From assembly GCA_010015805.1 (NCBI GenBank), contig ML978133.1, positions 434,001-498,000 on the forward strand: 64,000 bases of DNA, written 5' to 3'. A program made the translations under genes and the position numbers. Below the pieces are notes generated by a model, which ran no database searches, was not told where the DNA came from, and saw only the letters and a list, made by a program, of their open reading frames with translations. Origin of the DNA: Rhizodiscina lignyota. Lineage: Eukaryota; Ascomycota; Dothideomycetes; Aulographales; Rhizodiscinaceae. Below are positions 1-11,254 of the stretch, in pieces. Every line of letters begins with the position of its first letter. Positions within the stretch are counted from its first letter, which is position 1.

Positions 1-364
1 AGTTTGAAGCGTCAACTTTGAGATCGTAAGATTTGTTGGTCAACTAACAATCAGCCTTCTTAATCTTCAACTCAACTCCATCGTACTTCGAAAGGTCCCA
101 TGATCGTTCGTCTCCACTCGTCCTCTGTGAAGCGAATCCTGCTCCACCAAGCGTTTTGATGTCAAGCGTGCCTCTGAACTTGGCGGCGGAGAATGAGGCA
201 TTGATATCTAGATATGATTCGGATTTGCCGCCTCGGACTGTGTCGTTACTGGCGCTCCAATCGGCGGAGTTCCATTTTCTGATAATCGTCAGTAAATTGT
301 CTGTTTAAGACTTGGGACGGTCATACTTGTCACCACCAAACAGATATACCCGCTTCGGATGCAT
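1..364 (-). CDS. CIA30-domain protein, 5' part (complex I intermediate-associated protein 30 family)
   Basis: Partial gene that leaves the window at its left edge; about 94 residues are visible. Exons read as 327..364, 49..278 and 1..15, with phases that agree. The protein starts MHPKRVYLFGGDKKW and continues with a tryptophan-rich start, then VRGGKSESYL and TLGGAGFASQR followed by WDLSKYDGVEL. These are the hallmarks of the CIA30 domain, a galactose-binding-like fold. Family members help assemble mitochondrial NADH:ubiquinone oxidoreductase, though fungal relatives also include proteins of unknown role. No targeting peptide is seen in front of the domain. If the weak GTTAGT donor at 44..48 is not used, the frame closes at once on a TAG, so the last junction is an inference. 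Confidence 0.7.
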
Positions 365-1051
365 CTTGAATTACCTCATGGCCGAAAATTAAGAACAAGG
401 CGGAGGTCCAAATATGCAATGGAACTTATTATATGATCATGACGTGAACAAATAGCACGTGCAGCTGGACCCTTGGATCATCCAGCCTGCCAGGATCCAG
501 CGTCAAATTCGAAGTCTCCTTGACGTCTCCTTGTGTCCGTCTGACTATGAGTACAATGGTTGGAGCGATAGAGAGGAGGGATTCAACCTCCTGTCTCATG
601 CTGTGGTAATGTTCGTGATAAGTTTTCTGCTGCTGGCATGTGTAGTTGAGCAGCAGTGCGGCTTGCGTCGGGAGCTCCTTCCAATTCTTTGCGCGTCGGA
701 GGGAAGGCACGACGCAACGCGAAATGAGGTGCCGCTAGATTCACACGTCAACACATAAAATTGAGCTTAACATTCGATGACTCTCTTTTTCTCTCACCGG
801 TTCATTCCGCCGCGCTTTCGCTCATATTCCGTTTGATCAAACCTCTTCCTTACAACCTCGTTTCTCGCTCTTCAAACCCACAACCGTCTCTCACGACGCG
901 CTCTATCTGCACGTCTTCTCCTTCCAGCGGCCTCTTGAGTCCGTATCTCTTCATGACCGTTGTTTACTAGTGCACAACCTCTGTAGACTCTGTCAGAAGA
1001 TTAGGCCAATATTGTCTCAATATTGCGCGCAACTTCGTTCAGGTCTCCAAC
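365..1051. other. Intergenic, divergent promoter region
   Basis: Lies between the CIA30 gene and the 970-aa gene, which point away from each other. I see no convincing coding sequence; the open frames on both strands are short and of biased composition. A pyrimidine-rich stretch at about 780-960 is what one expects of a fungal core promoter and 5' UTR for the rightward gene. Confidence 0.5.
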
Positions 1052-4000
1052 ATGGCAACTAACTTCAACCCCTTCAGCGTCCTCGCTGAGTAAGTTTCTC
1101 TTATTTACTGAAAGCTATGAATATGGCTGACGTTTTATTCGCACAGGAATGAAGAAACGGGTAAGAACACGCATTCTCCGATTCCGCTGTCTCAATCCGA
1201 GTGCCACGCGACATTCTCGTAACAACTCAAAACCTGCAGACAGCGCATATGCCAGCGGCGGGACTCCAAGTGTTGGGATAAACGAAGATGCTTATGATCC
1301 TCTCCAATCAGATATGCAAAGCCACGATGGTGACGGCGATACTTTGGTCGTAGCCTCGCCGGATAGAAGCAGCCCAAAGAGGACAATGTCTAGCTTGGTA
1401 ACGCACAAACCGAAAGAGTCAAACCTGCAAATTAACCTTACAGCCTTGAAGACAACTCCAAGCCAAACCCCGCAGAAGTCTTTGCACAAGGCGCCTGCCT
1501 CATTTGCCTCATCGAAAGACGTAGCGAATGTGACCCCAGAGCAAATTACGAAGAAGACACCACCGTCGATCTCACAAACCCCAACTGTGAGACTGTCAGG
1601 AGTGACCAGCCCGAAGGATAAGGAACCCGGCCGACCATCTGCGGCGACCGACCAGCTTCCCATCACCACTCATCGCACAAATGTTATCCGAAATGCTTCA
1701 AAGCAGATGATGATTACTAAGGATGGTAGCCCGCAGAAAATTGTGAGCACTACTAGCGCTGCCTCGCAATCGAAGACGACTCCAAAAAAGACGGAGTCGA
1801 TTGCAGCGCCGAACCAAGCCAGTGCAACCACACATCCTAGCATAGTTCAAGAGAGAATCGTCCGTCCAGTACCCCCAACAGGTCCCAGGAATCCTCAATT
1901 TGCGCCACGAAGGCTCCCTGTCCAACGCTTTGCGAGCGACCGAAACCTGCCAGCTGTCATAGCATGGCGACAACGCCAGCCACCAGTCAAAGTCCATGAG
2001 CTGGCTCGAAATTTCGACCCATCTAACCAAAAGACTGATGCGATCAGAACTAGGAATGGGACTCACTTCCCTATGCTTGAGCATATCGCCTCGCTGACTA
2101 ACACCCACCTCGCAATCTGGCGCTCCTCCGGCAAATGCTTCGAAGTACACATTTGGGGAAGCCCGGAAGACGCTCGAAATGCGATTGTCGAGATTGATTG
2201 GTGGGTGAAGAACATATTCGGACGGACTGGTACACAGAAGTTCGTCAAGATACCACGATTGACGGAAGACGAATGGTACATGATTGAGAAGAAGATCCTC
2301 AATGAGGAGAAGCGACAACGTTTTCGGCGCATCCCAGCTGAAGGGGATAGATTCGCGTACAAGGCATGAAATAAGATGGTCCCAGAACCTAACTTGTTCT
2401 AACTTTGTAACAGTGTCATTTGATATGGCCGGAGAGGGATTGGGCAGTGACAGAGGTCTTGGGCTCGGGGCTTGAGGCGCTTGATGAGATCCGCATGGAT
2501 TGCTTCTCTTACATTCGCTTCCTCACCAGGTCACGCAACCCAGGCCAGGGCTGCGTGTTCGAGGTGTTGAGCAATAACAGGAACCGCATGCTCAATGCTC
2601 TTGAGAGACTCGGTGGCATAATCGACCAGCAGGATGCCAGGCAGTTGTCGCGACCCCGATGGTATCTTGTCAGGCCATGCGACGCGACTCAATTGCGTAA
2701 ACTTGTTAAACTTGAGAAGTACAAGGGACCGAAGCCAGGGCAACTTGGTCAACAGAACCCTTCTACATCTGTTGCCCATCAAGCTCCAGTCGCGATCTCA
2801 GCAGTCCCTCTGCTCCACGGACCTATACTTAGCCCAGATGAGCGCGAGGAGAGGGAGAAGCTCATCGAGAGGGTTAAACCCGGCACAGTAGTGATTGGTG
2901 GCGCGGGCGTCGAAAGTCTGAACATCGAGAGCATCGAAGCGGTGGCTATGACGACCTTGAAGATCCTTACTCACTATCGCGGACATCTCCAAATGAGAGC
3001 ATCGCTCGGGAAGTTCGGCCTTACAAATTTCCCCAAGGAAGACGACAAGCCAAAGCTTGAGTATGAACTTAACAGCTTCGAGGACTTGCTATATAGTGCC
3101 AACGGAGAAGAGAATCCAATGGCAGGCCATGTGACAAAAGAGTGAGTGTGACGGTAGACTCCATTTTGAGGAACTGGATGCTGATCTCATATACAGGCTT
3201 GGGGCTCCTGAATTGGAGCATACGCTGCTTGACCGCTTCAAGGCGGCGGCCCATTTGCTGCTGCCACATGACGCGCGTAGCCCGAGACTCTCAGACGTGC
3301 GGCCGATATACTGCGTTACATTCGTCATTGCAAATCTCAACCAAGACGGCCCTCACTATCAGCTTGAGCTCGAATTCCAAGACATCGACGAGAAGGCTGA
3401 GTTCCGCAGCAAGCGATGGTTGCGTCTCGACGTCAACGAAGAAGATCTGACATCGCTCATGGACATAAACATGATCAACCTCGAAGGCCCCTTGTCCTTC
3501 AACCTGAGCATTGCCGCTGCCAATGCCGTGGTCGAGTCGCGCCTTCCGGCGCACTACGAGAAGTTCGCCAGTGATGTTCAGGTCAACTTAGAAAAAGCAC
3601 GCGACTTCCAGAGCCCGACCGCAGAGGAGTGTTTCTTTAACTACCCGCTAAAGAAGGAAGATAAGAACCCGACTGTGCCAATAGTCCGGATGACGCAGAA
3701 GAGGGCCTGGAGATTTGTGTTGAGCGGCACCGACTACGTTACTGAGGTCGCCACCGTACAGAACGTCAAGTTCAACCCTGATCATGCGAGCATCAAGATC
3801 GTCAGTGGCAACATTACGAAGCCACCGGCCCCGAGGGTGCAGCCGTACGAGATGCGCTGGTCCCTGCAGATGTGGCATCAAGTCTGGGACATGTGGCTGC
3901 CGGGAAATAAAGAGCTGGAACTGGGCGAGGGTGCCATGTGGAGGGCCGAGGAGTCCTTCCTGTTCCCGCCTGACAGGAACATGCTGAGATCGCTAGCCAA

Positions 4001-4205
4001 TCTCAGCGTAGACGATGAAGTTCGCGATATGTTCTTCAGTGCCGGCGAGGGCTTCCAGGCGTTGGTGGAGAAGTTGGAGTGTCTCGAACGCATTGCATGT
4101 GGTGAAGAGGACGGCAAGGGAGATGGTGAGGGAGATGGTGAGGGTCAGTTTTCTGTTGTCTCCGACTCTTTCGGAGTTGATGATGATGTTGACGATGATG
4201 GATGA
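1052..4205 (+). CDS. Unrecognised large fungal protein, 970 aa, five exons
   Basis: I do not recognise this family. Exons are 1052..1089, 1147..1160 (14 nt), 1240..2363, 2414..3141 and 3197..4205. The start is MATNFNPFSVLAENEET. Residues about 20-280 are disordered, rich in Ser, Thr, Pro and Lys. A folded block follows (about 300-410) with a KH-like rhythm: IRTRNGTHFPMLEHIA, then a strand-like EVHIWGSPEDARNAI. A second block of mixed helix and strand fills about 440-930. The tail is acidic, with GDGEGDGEG and a run of Asp and Gly. No transmembrane segment or signal peptide is seen. The third intron is uncertain: either a GC-AG intron (2364..2413) or a GT-AG intron (2357..2436); both keep the frame. 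A nucleic-acid role would fit the KH-like block but is only a guess. Confidence 0.75.
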
Positions 4206-4898
4206 AACATGACTTACAACTTTGAGGACTAGGGATGAGGCGCAGCTACTGGTCGAACTTGCGAAGTCTTCCTTCGAAGACCCCCTCCAACGGCAGTCCA
4301 TGATCGTCTTTGTTTTTGCCCTTCTTTCTTTCTCACTTTTTTGCTTTAATACTCTGATTTCTGTTTATACACGGCTGTGGATGGAGCTGAATGCATGGGG
4401 CCGGAAGAGGGTACGGTGGAGGCACGTGGTTGGGTGGTGAAGTACCTCATTCCGATTTGCAATTACGATCATTCATGTGCCATGAGCACGTGTTTCATAC
4501 AACTTCAAGATCTCTGGGAATGGGCCAAGCCCAAGAGTCAAAAGATTTTGTAAGGCAGCTCAAGCAAGTAGAGAATGTCAAAAGTCCGGTTCATTTGACT
4601 AATCCGAAGCCTCGCAAAGGCGAGCAACAGAAGAGTTATCCGAAAATGCAATGGGGGTATACCGGCGTCTGCAACGCCAGTCTACCGTTCGTCATCAGGT
4701 TTTGTACGCCGTAAGCCTCGTCTTCAGCGTCATGTTTATTACGCCATTCGCAATGCGCTCGTCGTTCGAGCTTTTTCCCTTTCTCCCTGCAAATGCAATG
4801 AAAGATTCCCAGATCCGTTACTCCTTTTTGCTCCAGAGAACCCCGGCTTGCGCCATGCGCCACGCCCCTTAAAGCCTGCTCCCCATTATTTCCCCCCA
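4206..4898. other. Intergenic, convergent 3' region
   Basis: Space between two genes whose 3' ends face each other. It includes a T-rich tract at about 4305-4375 that could serve 3'-end formation of the left gene. No coding sequence can be supported. Confidence 0.5.
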
Positions 4899-5798
4899 TC
4901 AGGCAGCGCACTTGGTCTCCCAGTCGTAGAACTCGTCCTCCCGGTCCAGATGCGCCTCGACGCGCGTGACCACGTCCTTCAACACGGCGTCGGGCGTCCT
5001 CTCGACGTCCACCTCGATCACGTCCTCGGCCTTCTCCTTCCGGCTCGGCGACTGGAGGCTCTCGAACTGGCTCTTCACCATGTCCGACTTCATGTAGTGT
5101 CCCTTGCGCGCGGCGACGCGGTTGAGCGATTCCTGCTGCGAGATGGAGAGGTAGATGAAGTGCACGCTGATGTTCAGGCCCTGCGAGTGGATCGGGTGCG
5201 CGGCTACGCGGAACTCGTCGCGGTACTTGAGCTTCAGGGCGGAGCAGGTGACGACCACTGCCTTTGGGGGAGAGCCGGAATTGGCTGCTGGGGGAGGGAG
5301 CAGAGTCGTGTCGGCAGAGGAAGAAGGGTTGGTGGGTGGTGGCTGCGCGAGCATGTTGATGGCGTGGTCGCGGAGAGCAATCAGCCAGTCCCAGCGGTCG
5401 GCGTCGGTGAGAGGGATGCCGCTGTTCATCTTTTTGACGTTCTCAGGTGGGTGATGCTGTTGTTATGAAGTCAACACTCGCTTCTTTTTTCATGAAATGG
5501 CAAGACTTACATCGTCGCCCTCAACGTAGGGCACACCAAGGTGATTGGCGAGGGCCTGGCCGACAGTGGTCTTGCCACAGCCTGCTGGACCCGTGACGAC
5601 CCAGATGTGCTGGCGAGGCTTGCTGCCCTTTGCGGGAGAGAGACTGCGTGTCATCGTAGTGTAGTGGGATTGACCTTGGGGTTGAGGGTGAGATCGAATG
5701 GGAGTGACTGCGGACACGGACTGCCGCTGCGAGGGGCGGATTGTTGGCGAGACATAATGGGCTTGTGCCGGGGTCGGAGTATATGTAGCAACCGTCAT
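4899..5798 (-). CDS. Gluconokinase (thermoresistant GntK family), 281 aa
   Basis: Phosphorylates D-gluconate to 6-phosphogluconate, feeding the pentose phosphate pathway. Exons are 5511..5798 and 4899..5456. An N-terminal extension of about 60 residues precedes the P-loop GPAGCGKTT (about 70-78). The GEGDD element then joins across the intron to HHPPENVKKMNSGIPLTD and DRWDWL, the substrate-binding signature of the family. The later block has RKGHYMKSDMVKSQFESLQ, also typical. A Pro/Ser-rich insert (AQPPPTNPSSS and on) sits between the DRWDWL helix and the next strand; bacterial GntK enzymes of about 175 residues lack it. The start could instead be the internal Met at residue 49, just before the kinase core. 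Cytosolic by default, since no clear targeting peptide is seen. Confidence 0.9.
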
Positions 5799-8376
5799 CG
5801 AGGTGCGAGTTTATCGGCGCGTGGTGTTATGGCGTGGCTTGTCCCGGCACGTGGTTCGGTTTCGTGTGGTGTTGCTGATATCAAGGGCTCGGGCAAGCGA
5901 CAATCGTGCGATTGGGCAGAAGTCGGAGTTTGATGATTGAAAGACTGATGTTTTCCTAGTACGAGATGCGCCGGATTCTGGGTAAACGGAACAATTGCCA
6001 CACGAAGAAAAATTCCCAACAATTGACAGGGAGGGTAGGGGTACGGCGAGTGACAGCGTGGGAGAGTGTAAGGTGGAGGTGGTGAGGCTCTTAGGGGACG
6101 AGATGCGGAGAGACACGATCAGGGATGCCAGATTCGCGGGTCCTGGGACTTGGGACTGGAAAGAGATGAAGAGACGTGCGAGCGCGCGGACTCTTAACCT
6201 TTTAATGGAACATGACGACAGTGTGAGGAGGCGCGGGCAGGGTCACCGCAGGTAGAGGCCTAAGGTTTGGAGGCCACGAGGACATGGCGGAACGGCGGAA
6301 GGCAGGCAGTGGCATGTCTGCGACGAGGAAGCGTTCCTTACGCCTTACCTTACGTGAACAGGCGCCGAATGGGTCGGCAGTGGCAGAGCTAGGGAGATGT
6401 CGAGTGGGAGAGTGGGCGAGTTGATGTCAGTCACGGCGGCGCAGGGATGCGGCAGGCACTGGCAGCAGCGCGAAAATCCCCCACGTTTGCGATCCAGCAT
6501 CCATGCGGACGGGCATGCGAGTGAGAGCTTCCTTAGCCCTCCCGCTGCGTCGTCGTTAATCATCGCAGCGCCGAGCGCCATTTTCGCACGCCTCCTACTC
6601 GCTGGCCCTGTGCGGAGTTGCGCTCGCAGCGCCCTCCCATTCGCCTGCGATGCACTGAGGCCCGAGTCACACGCACGCATGGCGACGAGATGTAAGATTT
6701 CAGGAGCACAGCAGGGCGTGGCGCAGCTATTATGCCACGACTCGGCAGGAAACCCGACTTCCCCGCGCGTTCGGGCATGAGAAAGAGACGGCGACAAGAA
6801 CAGTCGCGCGGAACCCACTGCCTCGCAGCTGGCACAAAAATTACCCTACTGGTCGAAAAGAGTAAGAGGCAGACGCAGCAGAAGCAAGCAAGCACGAGAC
6901 CATGCTCCACCACTCCCCCCTGGCGTGCAACCTGCAAATGTGCCAATTTTAGCTGGCCACGTTCGACCTACAAGACCGTCGACATTGACCTCTCCAGCGC
7001 ATCGTAGGGAGCCGGCAACCGAAGTGCGTGCGCCGAGAGCACGCAGAGAGTTGAGGTCTGACGTAGAGCACCCCGTCTCGTGACCCCTTCCAACCAACAA
7101 GCTTCCCCAGACACCTCACATCGCAGCAGACGCATACACTCAACCTGCGAGTCAGATGGAGAATTACGTCGCCGTCCGCCGAGCGCGAAGCAATTGACGT
7201 GCAAGCGAGCATCAATTGCGGCCAGCAAAGCAACTCCATACGACGTGCGAACAAAATCATCAATCACACTGCATGCTCCTTCGGGGTAGCGTTCACCGCC
7301 TTTCCCTGCGTCAGTTTTGCCTGTCGTACATGCTTCGTTCTTCCGCCCTTTTCGCCCTCCCTGTAATCTTGCTTGCTCCATCACACTGTCTTCTAACCTC
7401 ACCGTCCCCACATCTGCTCGAGTTCTCGACGCTCCAGAGGCTCGCTGAGAGTTGGTGACCCCCACGCTCTTTACTCGTTGCAGGCCGTTGGGGTCTCCAC
7501 TACCCCTTTAGCGTCTTAATCCGCCAGACTTCCGACTAAAGTGGCTTCTTTTCCGAACGAGCAATTATGGCTGAGAGGCGAGTGAGGGTCAACATGGACG
7601 TTCGAGCTGCTTTGCATGCCACCGCTGAGCATTCCGGCTGCAGGCTTCGGGTCGGATGGACGCAACGGTTCGGGCGATTCGTCAGAAATCACGAGGAATC
7701 AAGGGGTATGAGGGACTGATTGATATTCCCATGGATCCTCGCAGGCCCACGATAATTTTACACTGCTTACCATACGTCCACTTCGCCCTCTCGTTCAAGC
7801 GATGTTGAAGGTGGACCATGAAGCTCCCGGATAAAGTAGCAGTTGCAGGCTCACTTGCATCCCCAGACAAGCCCAAGCTTTCGAAACAGACGGCCAAGGC
7901 CGAATATCAAATCAACATTCACGAAAGATGCCTTCAGCTGCACTCATCTTAAGGACACTCGATTCACAGAGTATGTTGAAGAGCTGCAGGTCACTCTCAC
8001 AGTTGCATCCGTACTCGTACATCGAGAATTCAGGCTAAGTATCTTAAGCCTATCTTGGCTGGGCCCCCTAAGCGTCTTTCGCTTCCGTTCATGTCGTCAA
8101 TTCCGATTCAGGCGATCTCATCTGTCCATATCCCCTGTTGCGAATCTCCAGCATTGGCACAACCGATCATGGTCAACATCTTCGATCCCTAATCCCCATG
8201 AATACCCCAGCTTTGTTTCGCTTCGTATCAGCAGCTGCTGGAGCCTCACCATAACGTTACAGCCATGGCATATTCCGAGATGCAGCCTGGGGAACTAGTG
8301 GCACCGTTGGGCTGCAGTAAACGAGGACGTTTGATATCACAGGAAACATCGCAGCAAACGCTGTTCGACGTCGGCC
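5799..8376. other. 2.6-kb stretch without a supportable gene
   Basis: The longest gene-free stretch in the left half, between the starts of gluconokinase and the 3' end of the Rad10 gene. Several open frames of 60-165 codons occur on both strands, but they overlap, have odd composition (rich in Arg, Cys, Ser), lack recognisable motifs and cannot be joined into a longer model. It may hold long UTRs, regulatory DNA or a noncoding transcript; the sequence alone does not show which. Confidence 0.5.
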
Positions 8377-9555
8377 TTACCCTTGATCTCTCAACTTTGC
8401 CATTGCAGCCAGAAACCCCTCGCTTAGCCCTTCATTTGCGGTATTTTTGCTTGCGGGCTTCGACCCGGTGCTGGATTGACCAGGCTTCTTGGACATATCA
8501 GAAGCCTCCGCTTCTGCTTCGGCCAACGCCGCTTCGTCGTCCAGCTCAGCGCCTGCGTCGAGCATCATTGCGTCACCTGCAGGTCTGGCTGCACCCCTCC
8601 TATCTGCATCTGCAGTCCCCAGTGCCCCAGATAACGGCCGAGAAGGTCCAGAACTGATCGCTTCCCCAATTCGAGCGGCAACCAGTGGATCGTTTTCCCT
8701 ATCTGCCCTCGACACGTCTCTCGACAGATTCGCGACTGCGTTGTCTCGCGCGAGGCCCCTCTTCGCCGCCTTCTTCACTCGAAACGGCTCCCTCACTGCT
8801 CCGCACCACCGCTTCACCTTCTTCTCGCCCCACCCCGCAACCAGCGCGACCTCCTCCGGCCTTGCGTTCATCGCAGTTCGCAGACTCCCAAAGTTCGAGA
8901 CGAGACCGACGGCATCAGTCTTGTTGATGCTGCGTGGAGTCGTCACGAACGCGACCATCTTATCACCGTACGTCTCCGCTCTGTGCCCACGGATGGACTG
9001 GTTAGACGGGCTGGCGTGCTCGTACATCTTGTAGAGTTCGAGATAGCGCGCTGCCTCCGCGGCAGACCAGCATAGCATAATGGTAATATTATTGATCAAA
9101 CTGGTCTTCGAAAGCTCTCTCAGCGGCTCCTCATGGTCGTCGACGTCCACTAGCGTGAGGAGGATACGCAGTTGATATTTGCCTTGGAGCTGCCGTATGC
9201 GGTTATAGACATATTCAGGATGTAGACGGTGGTATTTGATGCTGAGGAAGAAGGCGCAGGTAGTCAGGCCGAGCACGTAGTCGGCTGGAATGTCGGAGTA
9301 CTCCCATGGCACGGCTTTGATAGACTTCAGCAGCGGATTGCCTTTCTGTCGGGTTGAGACGAGTATAGAACTAGGCCCGGCGCGTTGAGCGAGAGCTTGA
9401 GGCTTCGGCTGCTGGACCTTGGGTAGGCCATTTTGATTCTGTGAAGTGCTGCCTGCGCCAGAATTGATGACCGTTGATGAGGCGCTCTGTGCACCGCGCT
9501 CAGACGCGGCGATGGCGGCAGAGAAGTCGACATCGTCCCCGAAGTCGTCGTCCAT
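8377..9555 (-). CDS. RAD10: DNA excision repair protein ERCC1/Rad10/Swi10, 392 aa
   Basis: Non-catalytic partner of the XPF/Rad1 nuclease; the pair cuts 5' of bulky lesions in nucleotide excision repair and acts in single-strand annealing. It is a single exon. The central domain carries the family signature GNPLLKSIKAVPWEY, then DYVLGLTTCAFFLS, YHRLHPEYVY and LVDVDDHEEPL, and ends with the AARYLELYKMYE helix. A C-terminal tandem helix-hairpin-helix follows (SINKTDAVGLVSNFGSL and VAGWGEKKVKRW), the part that dimerises with XPF. I chose the Met before DDDFGDDVDFSAA as the start because the acidic start is usual; an in-frame Met 22 codons upstream (9621) would add a basic stretch. The last 110 residues are low-complexity Ala/Ser/Gly. 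The nucleus is the expected site. Confidence 0.93.
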   Translation of the reverse strand: MDDDFGDDVDFSAAIAASERGAQSASSTVINSGAGSTSQNQNGLPKVQQPKPQALAQRAGPSSILVSTRQKGNPLLKSIKAVPWEYSDIPADYVLGLTTCAFFLSIKYHRLHPEYVYNRIRQLQGKYQLRILLTLVDVDDHEEPLRELSKTSLINNITIMLCWSAAEAARYLELYKMYEHASPSNQSIRGHRAETYGDKMVAFVTTPRSINKTDAVGLVSNFGSLRTAMNARPEEVALVAGWGEKKVKRWCGAVREPFRVKKAAKRGLARDNAVANLSRDVSRADRENDPLVAARIGEAISSGPSRPLSGALGTADADRRGAARPAGDAMMLDAGAELDDEAALAEAEAEASDMSKKPGQSSTGSKPASKNTANEGLSEGFLAAMAKLRDQG

Positions 9556-10097
9556 GAGGCCAGATATAGTGCTGTCCGACGTGGGAAACAGCTGTTTCCG
9601 CCGCCGCGGTCTCCTTTTCACTCAGCGCGCAGATTGAAAAAGGGCCGACGGGCGTGAGTGGCTGGGTGTCAGGCTTCGCGCGCGTGTGTTCAAAATACCT
9701 TTAGCGCGGGCAGGCGTAGCGGCTAGCCTGCCCTGCCCTACCTATTCTCACGCTCGCTACAAGATCGCCCAACCGATCCATCCAACTTCTCTACCACCAC
9801 CATCCTCCCATTGCCGCCGACTGCACACCCTCTCCGTCCACGTACACACCGACTCTACGATACAAACCACAATCGAAAGGTCTTTCCAGCCTCTGAAAGC
9901 GCACGGCGTCATCGCAAGCCGACCACCCGAGCAGGCGCCCCGTGCGCAGTCTGACAAAGAAAGCGAACCACAGCGCAGGGCAAAGCCGCAACACCTCCAC
10001 CACCACCGCATCCCCAGAACTCCAGCAACACAGAAAGCGACAGATCGATTGCAACCGCACCAGCATACACCATCCACTCAATCTGGCGGCCGCTCTC
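9556..10097. other. Divergent promoter between RAD10 and MED19
   Basis: 542 bp between two start codons on opposite strands. The MED19 side is rich in CACC/CAAC, as in many fungal 5' UTRs, and reads open upstream of the chosen ATG without motifs, so I treat it as UTR. Confidence 0.5.
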
Positions 10098-11254
10098 ATG
10101 TCCGCGTACAAGCGGCCGCGGCTGACCGGATCCTTCTCGCCAGCGAGCCCGCCGTACCACCTCGCAAAGGGCGTGGAGCAAAAGGAGCGCCCCGTGCAGC
10201 AGCCGAACACACCGACGAGCCCGCCGCCGACAATGTCTGCGCAAGTGATTCCCGGCCTGAGCATGAGCGGGCCGTCCGCATCGACGGCCAGCGCCGCGAG
10301 CACCGTGAACACGCAGCTTGCGGACGACACTCCGGCGAGCAGTGCTGCGGGCACTGTGTCATTTGCGCCGCAGGATAGGGATGGTGATGCAGTGATGGGG
10401 GACGGTGGAGAAAAGGTCGAGGGCGAGGATGGCGACAAGAAGAGCAATCACATGCGGACTGACCATGAACGGATACAAGAGGGCCTGAAGCTCGTAGGCG
10501 AGCAAGAGGCGCTGAGGGACTATCTGCTGAATGTAGATGTGGGGCCGATGTACAAGCTTTGCGAGAAACGTAAGGCTCTCTGCTCCCCGCTCTTAACATG
10601 CACTTCAGTTTTCAAAACGGCGTTGCTCAACTCTGCAAAATAGAATATACGCGCTCTGTACCACACCCGTCGCAGAACCTCATCACCCTCTTCAACCTCA
10701 CCGATATCGCCAAGTCGGTCGAGCGCAAAGACCCCGTCACAGGCGAGAAGACGAATAAGCTCCGGAAGAGCTACGAGAACCAGATCAAGACGCTTGCGAT
10801 TGCGGGCCGCAACAAGGCCATCGATGGCAACGGCGACTTCCAAACTCTGCTCAAATTCCCTGATGAAGAGTACTTCAACCAGCACGTAAACGGCAAATCG
10901 GTCGAGTCGGGCTTGACTGCCTCGTGGGAAGCGAGGTTGGACAAGGCATTGGCGATGCCCGTACCACAGATCAAGCTCCCAGAGCCGGAGAACGAGAGGT
11001 GGAAATCTCTCATTGGGACGGAAGAGCCAGTGAAGCTGGCACGTCCGCTGGTGCAGGGGCACGATTCGTCCACAACTGCTCCGGCTGTCGGATCGAAGCA
11101 GCAGAATGCCAGTGGTAGACCCGAACGCGCGAACAAGAAGAGGAGGTATAACGATTCCAGCTTTGCGGGATATGGAGAGGGATATTTGGACGACCACCTC
11201 GACTCTGAGGATGATACCTCGCTTGCTGCTAGACGAAAGAGGGTGAGAAGCTGA
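10098..11254 (+). CDS. MED19: Mediator complex subunit 19 (MED19/Rox3), 360 aa
   Basis: Head-module subunit of Mediator, the bridge between transcription factors and RNA polymerase II. Exons are 10098..10569 and 10644..11254; the acceptor is the AAAATAG at 10637..10643, because the nearer CTTCAG breaks the frame. The spliced core reads MYKLCEKQYTRSVPHPSQ, then LITLFNLTDIAKSVERKDP and TGEKTNKLRKSYENQIKTL, the conserved fungal MED19 block. A Pro/Ser/Thr-rich N-terminus precedes it, starting MSAYKRPRLTGSFSPASPPY as in many ascomycete orthologs. The C-terminus has a basic NKKRRY patch and ends in RRKRVRS, which may be a nuclear localisation signal. The intron is 74 nt. Confidence 0.92.

Noticed and set aside
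5811-8298. Open frames of 60-165 codons between gluconokinase and RAD10 as possible genes
   Set aside because: They overlap each other on both strands, carry no motif and cannot be linked by splice sites into a longer frame.
10609-10643. Acceptor CTTCAG at 10603..10608 for the MED19 intron
   Set aside because: It puts the second exon out of frame and gives an early stop. The AAAATAG acceptor restores the conserved LCEKQYTRS join.
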